A stretch of 64,000 bases of DNA from Nageia nagi (taxonomy: Eukaryota > Pinophyta): the NCBI GenBank assembly GCA_050084985.1, contig JBITNC010000001.1, positions 120,280,001-120,344,000 of the forward strand, read 5' to 3'. Below the pieces are notes generated by a model that was not told the origin of the DNA, made no database searches, and saw nothing but the letters and a program-made list of their open reading frames with translations. How positions within the stretch are numbered: position 1 is the stretch's first letter; every line of letters starts with the position of its first letter. Below, piece by piece: positions 49,781 through 60,109 of this stretch. Made by a program: the position numbers and the translations under genes.

Positions 49781-49950
49781 TTTGAACCTATCCAAATCAT
49801 AATATATTTGGATCATATACATATAAATGTATGATCACTAATGACCATCAATACGGCTAGTGAGAGTTCCCTCACTTAAAAGATAAACTGGTGATGCAAC
49901 CATAAGTAAGATTGCTGACATTGGATCATCTTTGATGGATGATGTAGCTT
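49280..49950. repeat. ~191-bp direct repeats, unit 7 (4 copies)
   Basis: Last cluster before the genuine 3' LTR. It has the same monomer structure and an in-frame CCCTTAGTTAAAA variant in the first monomer. Confidence 0.85.
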
Positions 49951-50480
49951 ACTATGCATCCATAACTTTATTTTTTATCTAACACTTAATTTATAAGTAT
50001 ATAGATCCAAAAGAACAAAAGCAAATTATAGTCAAAACTAGGGCATCAGTGTTGTGCTCACTATTTTCAAGCCATCAATGATGTATATTTCATTGCCATT
50101 TCCACCCATCCAAAGCATAGTCTCTCTATTTCAAGGTATGAAAATAAGTGCATAAGCTTCCCAAGTATCTAACACAATAGAGTGGTTAGATTCATGATTG
50201 AAATAGTATAAAGGAGGTACATCATATCTTCCATCTCTAGCCCCAAATATGGATTTCTACAGTCATCCAAATAGTATTCTTGGAGATAGCTTCTTTTGTA
50301 GCTTTTTCCTTGGGTACTCTACTTAAGGATCTTTCCTAGGGCACCCAAATCAAAAGGGGGGTAGCATAATTACCCTCATAATCATTCAATTAGTATTAGG
50401 AAAAGGATCATAAATTTTCCTTCTATGCTTTTTCTACACTTCTTGTTTGGACACGTAATTTCATTGCTTCAATCATGCAT

Positions 50481-51177
50481 CTAGAGAGGGGCAAATGTAG
50501 ACTCATCAAAATGAACCTTTATGTATTTAAGAAATCATTTTAATCCCTTAATAATGTATTATTTAAAAAGGGATTAAAAATGTATAAGAAAGGTGTAGGC
50601 CATGTACTTGACCCTTATGGCATGGACAAGGGATCAGATCCTATAATAGAAGCATCCCTATATAAAAGCATTCAAGACATACAAATATGCATGGTAGGAT
50701 TATCATTAGGAGGGGATTATAAAAGGGGCATATTATAGAAGACCCAAGGCTTTTATCAAATGAATATCGGATAGAGAACCAAGGACTCGAACATCAGTTG
50801 AAAAGAAACCTTTGCAAGGTCTTCTTATCTATAATAAGTGAATCTCTTATCTCAAGCATTATCACACTTTCATTATATTGATAAATCATTTGTTCGATTA
50901 TTATTTTATATTTCATCACATCTTTAATTTTATCCTTAATGTGAGGATAGCGATGTACTATTAGGAGGACATGGGCACTGTGCTTATGTATGTTATGTTT
51001 CTCATTCTTGATGTATGATTTTCTTTAATCAATTGAATGTACATATCAACGGAGCAAACCTATATGATTAATCATTTTTTGTCATATTCCTACTTTATGT
51101 CAATAAACAAATAGACCAAATAGTGCATGTATTAATTCCCCAAATTAATTGTACTATTGCATTATATAGGGTCTATA
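50481..51177 (+). repeat. Polypurine tract and complete 3' LTR of element 1
   Basis: CTAGAGAGGGGCAAA (50,481-50,495) precedes the LTR. It starts TGTAGA at 50,496 and, unlike the six truncated copies, continues past GTATTAAT through 'tgtactattgcattatatag' to TCTATA (51,177). Length 682 bp against 665 bp in the 5' LTR. Confidence 0.85.
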
Positions 51178-51182
51178 TAAAT

Positions 51183-51870
51183 AATGTATAAATAAAGTAT
51201 TCAACTTATTCGATCAGACCTAATGCAAAATGAATCTAAGTGAATAAGAGATTTGAGATTGATAAATACTTGTTACCTTACCTTAATGTTGAAGAAATAT
51301 GTAGAAAGTAACTTCTCATATATAGATGATCTTGATATATGAACTCCACACCAATAGTAGAAAAGAACACCAATTTGGGCACACATTAGAGCATGGATAC
51401 TGAGCTCATGAATAAGGATGCCAATGGGAATGCAAGTACTAAGCTTTTGACTAGTAGAGTCTGTAACCAAGACCTAAACATAGTATTATTATGATCATCC
51501 TAATCTAACATATAGTAGCAATTGAAAGAATGATAGTGCTCATGTGATATTCAAATATCTATCCCAATAGGTAGTGTTAAGAAACACCTTAGAAGATAAT
51601 AAGCATGGACATATCAGGAAGAGATATGATAATCAACCCATGTGAGATCTTCCCCCTTTTATAGGAAAGTGTACTTCTCCATAGAATGCGTTGAGGCTAG
51701 CTTCAATGTTGGGGTACCTACAAGAATAGAAAGATCCCACATGACTAATGTTATATAATGGGCCAATATAACATATAATCATGTAAATGACTTAATAATA
51801 TGATATAAGATTAATGTAATAAGACATATAAGGAGGACCATATTAGGGGGACCAAATTTAGGTGTCAACA
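51183..51870 (-). repeat. 5' LTR of element X, second part
   Basis: Continues the match to 19,143-19,831 after the element 1 insertion and ends GTGTCAACA. It is followed by ATACC, the partner of ATACT at 19,000. Confidence 0.87.
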
Positions 51871-51875
51871 ATACC

Positions 51876-53485
51876 CATAGGTTGACTTGATATTAAAAAT
51901 ACCCCTTAGTATTTAGTCATGTGGTATTTACCATTTCCTCATAGTGACCCCCTGTGTATAAGAATAAGTATTAGAAGCATTAGTTTCTCTTTTATGGGAT
52001 GACGAAGATCAACTAAAGGATATGATGGAGATAAATACTAGTTAGCCATTGAAATGATATAGTAACTCTACTATTTTTTATTTAATAATTATCATAAATA
52101 TATATTAAGTAGATTTTATTAAGAATTTTAATTATGTTTAATATGATATGCTATAATTTTTTATAGTTATAGTCTATTTAGATTAAATATGGATTGCTTA
52201 TCTCTCCTCTTTATTAGTAAGAAAAGATAAGAATGATATATTGTAATAGTTATAGTCATTTAATCATTTAAGGATAATATATACTAATATAGAACATTTT
52301 ATGGATGGATTTTCAAAATAGAAAAATTTTCACCCTAATAGTAAAAAAATTCTAAAATTTTCTTAGGTAATTATAGATTTATACTTCTTCCCTCCTAGTA
52401 TTAGATCTATTGAGTGGAATTAAAGAGTGTGGTTCAATAGTAAAAAATTATACTCTTATTTAAAAAATGATATTGCATTACTTATACTAGTGGTAGTAGT
52501 ATAAGAGTAATTAAATTTACTACTTTTATGTAGTTCTTTTCCAACATTAACAATCTCAGTGCAAATTCTAAATGTGATTTTATCAATATTTTCTTTAATA
52601 TTTTCTCAAAGAAATTAGAAATTTTTCATTAATTAAAAATATCTTGAGTGTCTTCTTCAAGGAATTTATATTTTATTATTTGAAATAACTAAATAAATCT
52701 TAAGTGAATTACTAATAATGATTTTGCAAGCCAACGTTAATGATATTTAGACCAATGGTTATTTCCTAGACTAATCATTTGAAATATTAGAAAGAAAAAA
52801 ATTGAAGATATAAAACTAAATCATCCAATTGATCTCATTCTTTCCTTTTTCAAAATATTTACTTTTGAATTCATATTAACTAGGATATTTTTAAGAATAT
52901 AACACTCCATCTTTATTTTCATGAATATATCTTTATCATATCCTTTCTAAAACTTTAAATCTCTAGTTATGGACTCAACATATTGATAAATATGCCCATT
53001 GAATTAAATTACAAAATAAAATATGGTACACATATAGTTCTCCAATGGAACTAGATCATAAATTTTATTATTTGAGAATGGTATTCTCAAGTTCTATTAA
53101 ATCTAATACAAACATAATAAAATCCTTATTTAAGATGAAATAAACCATTAAACTACACTTCTACATGTTCCTAGTATTTACAACAATAAATCATATGAAA
53201 ATGGAAACAATCAAAGCTAAGAAACAATAAAAAAAAACTAAGAATAATCACACTTTACTAGTGAGATAGAGTAAATTGGTATGCATCATACTGAGTAGTT
53301 AGTGAAGTGAGATCAATCATATTACTATGTTGATCAATCATCTAATTAGTATAAGGATCAAGCTACTAATTGGTATTATGAGAGGTCAAACCTGTGATGT
53401 CTAATTACAAAATAGAATATTAATTTCATAATTATAGAAAGCTTTGATCAAGATCAAACTTAAATATTATCTCCCTTGATAATGA
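51876..53485. other. AT-rich DNA, probably the 3' part of the copia element
   Basis: No coding sequence is recognised. It lies downstream, on the minus strand, of the copia RNase H end, so a decayed 3' LTR may be hidden here. I could not define its ends. Confidence 0.4.
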
Positions 53486-53489
53486 GAGG

Positions 53490-55555
53490 ACTCACCAAAG
53501 AGTTTATTAGCTTCCAAAAATAAGGTTTAAAATAATACCTTTATGAAATATCTCTAATACATTCTAAGGTATTACAATGCCTAAGCTCAATTATGTTTTT
53601 CTCTACCAATTCTCTTATAAAGTGATACTTCATATCAAAGAGTTTGTATATACTATGGTGGACTAGTTTATTTGTCAAATGACTAACATTTTTGTTATCA
53701 TAAAAGAATATTGTTAGACCAAATTATTTTTTATCAAGTTTTTCTAGAATTTTTCTCAACCATAATGCTTGGGCACTAGCACTTATGATTGCTATGTACT
53801 CAACCTCTATAGAAGAAATTGGAATTGTACTTTGCTTTCTTGAGCTCCATGTAATCATACCTAATACAAGACTGAATAAATTCCATAATGTAGAATTTAT
53901 ATAATCAATATTGCTTCCCTAATTGAAATTACTAAATCCAATAGGTATTACATTATCATTCTTGTAGTAATGGATACCCTAATCAGCTATATATTTCACA
54001 TGAAGATTCTTTTTATTTCTTTCAAGAGAGTTTCATAAGGATCACTCATATACCTTGATACAAGTGAGATGAGATAAGAAATATTAGGTCTTGTGTTTGT
54101 GAGGAAAATTAGGCTCCTAACAATGCTCCTATATGTGGTCACATCAACTCTTACCACCCCATCATTCTTTCTCAATAATAAACCATGATAAATTATTGTT
54201 GGAAGTGGTTTATAATTATCTATGCCAATGTTTTTCAACATATCATTAGCATATCTATTTTGAGAAATGAAAATCTCCCCACTCTTTGATACACATTAAT
54301 TCTCAATAAATATTGCATTAAACCAAGATATTTCATTTCAAACTCTTGTATCATGGATTTTTTAAACTCATTAATCAAATTTAAATAACTATCCATACAA
54401 ATTAAATCAACAATATACATGCAAACAAGTAAGATATCATTACCATATTTCATTTGGTAGAGGGTAGGTTTACTTTTGGTTCTTGTAAAGCCATATTAAT
54501 TAAAGTACCCATCAATTCTTGAATACAAAGCTCTTGGATCTTTATTGAGATCATAGAATGCCTTATTCAACTTATAGACCATATGCTTTTTTCCTTTAAT
54601 CTCAAAGCCTTGAGGTTGTTGTACATTAACCTCTTCATTCAAGTAGACATTTATGATTGCACTCTTGACATCTATATAGTGAATTTTTTGACCTTTGTGG
54701 GTAACAAAATAAAGAACCAATATGATCATTTATTATCTTGCTACCAGTGTAAAGATTTCTTCATAATTAATATTATACCTTTATGTGAAGTCTTTGGCCA
54801 CAAGACTTGCCTTGTCCTCTCTATGGTACCATCACTACTATATTTGATGTTGAACATCCATTTGGAACCAACATATTTTTTAACTTTAAGAATCTCCACA
54901 AGATTCCAATTATCATTCCTTTTAATAGAATTTATCTCATCCTCCATGAAATTCATCCACAAATTAATAGTGCATGCTTATTCATAACTATATAGCTCTA
55001 GCTCAGCACTATGTCATTAAAGCATGATTTACAACCCCACCTCTAGGCTTATCATCATCTTCATAACCATATAGTTTCAATTTTTTAAGTCTTGATATAA
55101 CTTGATCCATTTTTATGCTTGAACTCTTGTGATTATTCTTTGGAAATTGGTGAATAGCATTTGAGAGGATGGATGGCTAGATAGTATCCTTAAACCTTTC
55201 TTTGTCTTCAATTCACTTGAAGAATCAACATCATCATCATTTGAGAGTGATTTTTATTGGTTGGATTGTACATTGTGTTGCACTTTGGATGATCTCTTAG
55301 CATTGGATCCATCATAAACTTTTTAGTTTTTTATAATCATGCATTCCCCCTTGATAAAAAATGATATCTTTAGAAACCAATACCTTGTGAGTTCTTGGAT
55401 TTTACAATATATATACCTTGGTATTTTCACAATACCCAATAAATATTCATGTTCACTTTTTGCATCTCTTATTTTTATCAAGTACATGTGCATAAGCTAG
55501 AGAACCAAAAGCTCTAAGATGATTTACATTTGGCTTCTTTTCATACCAAGCCTAA
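53490..55555 (-). pseudogene. Ty1/copia pol pseudogene (integrase end, RT, RNase H)
   Basis: In minus-strand order: integrase C-terminal region (PNVNHLRAFGSLAYVHV, about 55,500-55,550), a variable linker, then reverse transcriptase. RT shows NDNWNLVEI, KYVGSKWMFNIKYSSDGTIE (about 54,830-54,890), KIHYIDVKSAIINVYLNEEV (54,630-54,690) and QQPQGFEIKG. The catalytic box reads YIVDLIC instead of YVDD (about 54,400). Next come TTYRSIVRSLIFLTNTRPNI with SRYMSDP (about 54,040-54,130) and an RNase H region with ITWSSRKQ, SSIEVEYIA and YHFIRELVEKN (53,600-53,840). The order INT-RT-RH defines Ty1/copia. Frameshifts, stops and the damaged active site make it dead. It is cut at 55,555 by element 2, and the upstream part probably lies beyond the window. 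Confidence 0.9.
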
Positions 55556-56935
55556 TGTAGACGCATAAAAATGAATTATCATTTATTAAATAATTCATTT
55601 TAGAACCTCAATGATTTATTATGTAAAAAGAGACTAAAATTGCCCAAAGCTATTTAATTCATGTAATGGACCATTATATCATGACCTAGGGGTCAAATCT
55701 TGTAATAGAAGTGTTTCTATATAAATACATCAATGGAGACCAAAAAGGGGGTGATGATCTCTGGAGGAGAGGAGATTCTATCAATTGAAAATTAAATAGA
55801 AGATTATCATCAAGGCTATAGGACATTATAGAAGCCATGATAAGGCCAAAGACAAATGAAGGAACAACAAAGAGTAGGACCTAAGGGAGACCCTTGTGAA
55901 TATCATATCTATAACAAGCGAACATCATTTTTTGAATATTCATTATATGATTACTCATCATTCAAGCATCTTTATATTTCTTATCACACTTGCAATTTTA
56001 CTTATTCCAAATTGTTAGCGACATGTCTCATTTAGGCTAATAATAGCATGCTAATGTATGAATGCATTTTTGTTCTTTATGTATGATGTCATTAATTAAT
56101 TGAATATGTGATTGGGATAAAATGAACATGTATGCCTTTTAATTATTATTGTCATATTCTAGATATATGTCAATAAAAATAAAATGTAGTCCCTGTTAGA
56201 AAAATGGAGACTAAGACAGAACCGGCCAGCCAGAACCGGCCAGCCGGCCAACCGGCTAAGATGCCAATAAATCTGAAGGATAGTTTTGTTTATAAAGCCA
56301 ACCGGTTTGCAGGGCAGTTTCTTTCTCATTTCAAACCAATTTTCAGTTGCCAAGGAGCCATGACACCTGTTCAGCAGTTGTAGAAGGGTTGGGGTTACCT
56401 AACGACCTTCCTGATCCAACTTGGGTTTAAGTTGGGTTAGTTTGTACCTATAAATAAGAGGCTTGAGTTGAGGCATGTATGTAGTTGGAATATGTGTGTA
56501 TGACTGTAATTTGACAGCATTTGTGAGGTTGATTGTAATTGTTGAGAGAGAGATTGTAGTGAAGCTTTGTTGTAACTCCAAAGTGAAGGTTGTAGCAAGG
56601 TTATGCTGCTGATGTATTGCTTGGAGGATTTGAATGCAAAAGGGTTGAAAGCTTCTTTGTGGATGTAGCCTACATTGGGTGAACCACGTTATCTCTTGTG
56701 TTTCTCTTGTGTGATTGATGTTCATGGATGTTTGATTTCAATAGTATGCTTAATTATTGTTTCTCTTTGCCAAGGACAATAAGAATTGTGAATGCTCTTG
56801 CTTATATAAACTCTTAAAATCCTAACAGTCCCAAAATAATGCATATAACTGTTAATGGGGGTTAATTAATGCACTATTCATCTACTTTGTTTTTATTATT
56901 GCATATATCTAAAATATGATAATAATGAATAACCA
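55556..56935 (+). repeat. 5' LTR of element 2, interrupted
   Basis: Starts TGTAGACGCATAAAAATGAA, clearly related to the LTRs of elements 1 and Y in the first ~90 bp. TATATAAA lies at 55,718-55,725. The end near AACCA (56,935) is placed by aligning the following TGGTGAAC with element 1. Without the 634-bp insertion and one target duplication it would be about 740 bp. Confidence 0.78.
56189..56832 (+). mobile_element. Ty1/copia-type solo LTR inside the element 2 LTR
   Basis: A 634-bp insert (56,194-56,827) begins TGTTAG and ends CTAACA, flanked by a perfect 5-bp duplication GTCCC (56,189-56,193 and 56,828-56,832). It is less AT-rich than its host and contains TATAAATA at 56,449-56,456. It has no internal coding region, so it is a solo LTR left by LTR-LTR recombination. 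The TGTTA...TAACA ends favour Ty1/copia. The minus-strand open frame inside it is not supported as a gene. Confidence 0.9.
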
Positions 56936-56998
56936 ATGGTGAACTTGACGTGCTTACACAACTAGGTCTACATCTAGGGTAATTTCTTCTAATAAGTC

Positions 56999-59455
56999 AT
57001 GAATCCATTTTTGTTACTATCCATTCCTTTAGATGAATCTCTTCAAATAGTAGCCAAAGAGAATGATAAAACTAGGGTTTATTTTACCTATATCCCAATG
57101 ATGGACCTTAATATAGAAAACCCTAAAGTGTCAAAATCAAAAGTATAATTTAGTGAGGATAGGAGGAGTGTTTGACAAAATCCTAATTAATCTATCCAAG
57201 TACCTCTTCTTGATGCTCATAGTGACACTAAATCCTCACACTCTAGCAAGAAAATGGATATTATTGGTGAAAATCCTAGGAGATATGCTCCCATTGACCC
57301 TTCCAATTTTGAGAACCTAGAGAATCACTCTGATAGTTAAGATAGTGAGGATGAAATTTTGAAATTGGATAGAATCCCTTGTTATGTTAGGTCTATTTAA
57401 TAAGTGTTATCTAGTAAACAAAATATGGAATATTACCTTACAAATAATGCTCCTCTTGTGATTAATATTTTAACAAACTATGAATTTATCAAAGAGTGTT
57501 ATGTGGCTGCAAAGTCAAAAGATAGCCTATTTTCTTATGACATTGTAGGAACATCAAAGTTGAAGGCATATAATCATAAAAAGGATTATGCTAGTGGCAT
57601 GCCATACTGTGACCATGGTGTTAGTGACATGAAAATAGCTAAGATAAACCCTATTTCAGAGACTAATGCAAAGGGTGAGCAACCATAAGAGGAGAATGTT
57701 AATGAAGGTGATACTCAATAGGATGATGTGCAAGATGAAGATTACAGCTACCTCATCCTCAAAATTGATCGCTTTAAAAAAGATACAAATTCTAAAGATA
57801 AGAATATTGTATAAGAAGAAGATCCTGAAACTCTTATCATCTAATAGCTTGATCAAATGATTAATGAAGCTTACAAATTACAACTCAATTGGACATTAGA
57901 AGAACATCACATCAAAACTAGTATCGTTATTGAAGTTCAAGATAGTACTAATTGGTACAAAGAACCTCTAAAAAATAGTTACAAGTCCTAGTTGCAATAC
58001 TGGATAAATTAGAGCATGAGAGGGTTAACCGCATAGGTCCATTTGTTGCTTTGAAGGAGGTTAAACTTAAAAATACATAAGATCCACATCAAACCATCCC
58101 ACCTCATATTCCATCTCATAGCCCATCTCATAGCCCATCTCATAGTCCACCTCATGTTCCACCTCAAAGTCTGCCTCAAACCCCACCATCATCCCTAAAA
58201 ATTAACTCAACCAATATTAGTAATTTAGCACCTCAAAATACCTTAGTTGATGAATATGATTTCTTATCTTATCTCAAGGGGCCTCTAACTGATACAATTC
58301 TTGCTAATATCCTCCTTGGGAAAAAGAGTATCAAATTTACTAAATTTGATGGTATGCAAGATCTTAAGATGCAAGTTACGAAGTTCCAAGAAGAAGCTAT
58401 TGAATATATGCATGATAGAGACTTTTTGGATAAATTATTCTCCCATAGTCTGAAATATGATGCACTCAAATGGTATTTTCAACTTCTTGAAATCAAAATT
58501 GATAGGTATGAAGATTTAATTTGTTTATTCCTACAAAACTTTAGGTATAATATTGCTAAGAAAGTTTATTTTAAGGATTTGTGCAAAATTAAGCAATTGT
58601 GTAATCAATCTATCAAGGACTTTGTAAAAATATGGAAACAAATGGATAATAGAATAACTATGTTTGAAAAAGATCAAAAAGATGCTTTTGCAAATGGTGT
58701 TTTGCCTATATATAAACTATTCATCATCTCTAACCATGATATGTCACTAGGGGACATGATAGATATAGTTTTCAAGAAAGAGCCATGTATCAAAAAATTA
58801 TATGCTATAAAAAATAATGATAACACTCATCATCATAAATTAATACCTAAAAATATAAATAGGTATGAAGCAAATAATGTTACTCATAAACATAAAACTA
58901 GCCCTAAACCTAGGCAACAGTTTACTCCTTTGAATGAGACTATTGATAATATTTGTAATATTTTGTTGGATGAAGAACTTATTGAGTTGCTTCCTATTAT
59001 TGAGTCCAAGTTCCCTAATGGTGTGCCTAAGCATTTTCACTATGAAGAATTTTGTAATTATCATAGGGTACCTAGACATCTAACACATAATTACAAGTAT
59101 CTCAAGCATATTATATAGAATTTCATCAACCAAGGAGCTATTAAGATGGATGCTAAAACAACTGAGCAAGTGAGATTTGTACATCCTAAAACAAAAAACT
59201 AGAGATCTTCACTAATCCTCTACCTTCTTCACAACCAAGAGGTTGTATTAGAATGATGAGCATTTCCAATGAATTATGTTATTATTTTGCTAACAATCAT
59301 AAATACATCCATGCTCCTCAAAATAGGGTCAAAAATAGGGTCAAAATGAACACCGCTAGCAACTCTGTAAAGTGTATTTGGGTAGAAACATATCCCCATG
59401 TACACAAAGTAATTGCTTAAGTTTTCTCATCTTCGCAGATAGTGTATATTAGTTA
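56999..59455 (+). pseudogene. gag pseudogene of element 2
   Basis: ATG at 56,999 (MNPFLLLSIPLDES, then LQIVAKENDKTRVYFTYIPM), the same start as element 1. A low-complexity Pro/Ser/His region (PPHIPSHSPSHSP-like, about 58,085-58,190) is followed by the best-preserved stretch, a 254-codon open frame at 58,354-59,118. It holds the retrotransposon gag domain (FLDKLFSHSLKYDALKWYF; CKIKQLCNQSIKDFVKIWKQ) and ends with EEFCNYHRVPRHLTHNYK. After one stop (TAG at 59,116) it continues NFINQGAI and ends with VKCIWVETYPHVHKVIA. No protease or RT follows. The predicted role is particle assembly. Several stops upstream of 58,354 make it inactive. Confidence 0.85.
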
Positions 59456-60009
59456 GGTAGGGCCTTTTTTGTCTTTTCATGCATCTTAAGTAATTATTTG
59501 CATATATCCACTACATTATTTATTCTATTTTTGTATGGTCCTACATTTTTTCTTTTGTTCCCCAGCCTAATTCAATTATGAAATACATTGCCAATGGTGT
59601 GTAAGGCCTATTTTACATCACTATTGGTGTGCATTTCCCAGGATAGAATCTTCAAGGATAGTATTTCTAGCTTCTATGAATATTTTTAAGCATAATGGAT
59701 CAATCTCAAGATAAATGTCATGTTGTCTACTAGAAAAAACTCGCACTTCTTCATTTGGATCTCTTTAATACTTGGAACCTACTTTGATTAGGTTAGCTTA
59801 TTTGGTATCATTACTAGTCATATTGTATGTATGTTTCATTATGATTTCTTATTCCATTTTCATGAGTGGAGGGTTCATATTAGGTTCATATATTATATTG
59901 CAAACTCATAGTGTTAAATAATTAGCAATAAAAAGTTAGAAACATTCACAAAAAGTAATAAAATAGAAAACATTGCATTAGGCACAAGTCTTTGAGTCCA
60001 AAAAATAAG

Positions 60010-60063
<54 letters not shown>

Positions 60064-60105
60064 TATATATATATTTGTAAAAAATAAGTACATAGTATAC
60101 AATGG
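59456..60105. repeat. Element 2 spacer with (TA)n microsatellite
   Basis: Counterpart of 27,994-28,585. It contains a long (TA)n run at about 60,013-60,075. No gene is seen. The two convergent genes, gag and PMD, lie on either side. Confidence 0.6.
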
Positions 60106-60109
60106 GCCT

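Larger units (their letters stand above)
25298..51177 (+). mobile_element. Element 1: gag-only LTR retrotransposon with antisense PMD gene
   Basis: A ~25.9-kb plus-strand element, in order: 5' LTR (25,298-25,962); primer-binding site; gag pseudogene (26,027 to about 27,990); antisense plant mobile domain gene (about 28,590-31,950, interrupted by an insertion); 3' untranslated region; a sevenfold tandem array of a ~2.64-kb unit (32,604-51,177); a polypurine tract (GAGAGGGGCAAA); and the 3' LTR (50,496-51,177). No protease, RT or integrase was recognised. It is nested in the right LTR of element X. Its sister is element 2 at 55,556. By structure it fits the TR-GAG class of non-autonomous elements. 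That classification is my inference. Confidence 0.82.
32604..51177 (+). repeat. Tandem array of seven ~2.64-kb 3'UTR-LTR units
   Basis: Units begin at the shared TCAATRTGTGAGTTAAT text at 32,604, 35,241, 38,041, 40,629, 43,267, 45,852 and 48,496 (spacings 2,637, 2,800, 2,588, 2,638, 2,585 and 2,644). Each unit runs 3' UTR, a cluster of four or five ~191-bp repeats, a conserved spacer, the polypurine tract, then the first ~620-640 bp of the LTR. In units 1-6 the LTR is cut at GTATTAAT and joined to the next unit. Only unit 7 ends in a complete LTR. Confidence 0.9.
19000..51875 (-). mobile_element. Element X: gypsy-type LTR element split by element 1
   Basis: The left LTR is 19,005-19,831. The right LTR is 25,160-25,297 plus 51,183-51,870. 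Without element 1 the two LTRs are 827 and 826 bp. The ends are TGTTGA...TCAACA (TCAATA in the left copy), flanked by a near-perfect 5-bp target duplication, ATACT (19,000-19,004) and ATACC (51,871-51,875). Read on the minus strand, a purine tract (GCAAAGGGGAGCATC) precedes the left LTR and a primer-binding-like TGGTGACCACC follows the right LTR, so the element runs on the minus strand. The interior (19,832-25,159) holds a gag remnant and minisatellites but no pol, suggesting a non-autonomous element. Confidence 0.85.

Noticed and set aside
33389-50000. CRISPR array
   Set aside because: The repeats are ~191 bp with no unique spacers, in plant retrotransposon DNA without cas genes.
33389-51177. 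Centromeric satellite block
   Set aside because: Monomers are confined to 3' UTRs of two LTR elements, in clusters of four or five separated by LTR sequence. Nothing here shows centromere identity.
54583-54987. 134-codon plus-strand frame at 54.6-55.0 kb
   Set aside because: It is the complementary shadow of the copia reverse transcriptase, which has clear motifs on the minus strand.
56399-56725. 108-codon minus-strand frame inside the solo LTR as a gene
   Set aside because: It lies wholly within an LTR bounded by TGTTAG/CTAACA and the GTCCC duplication, has no domain and is antisense to the LTR promoter.
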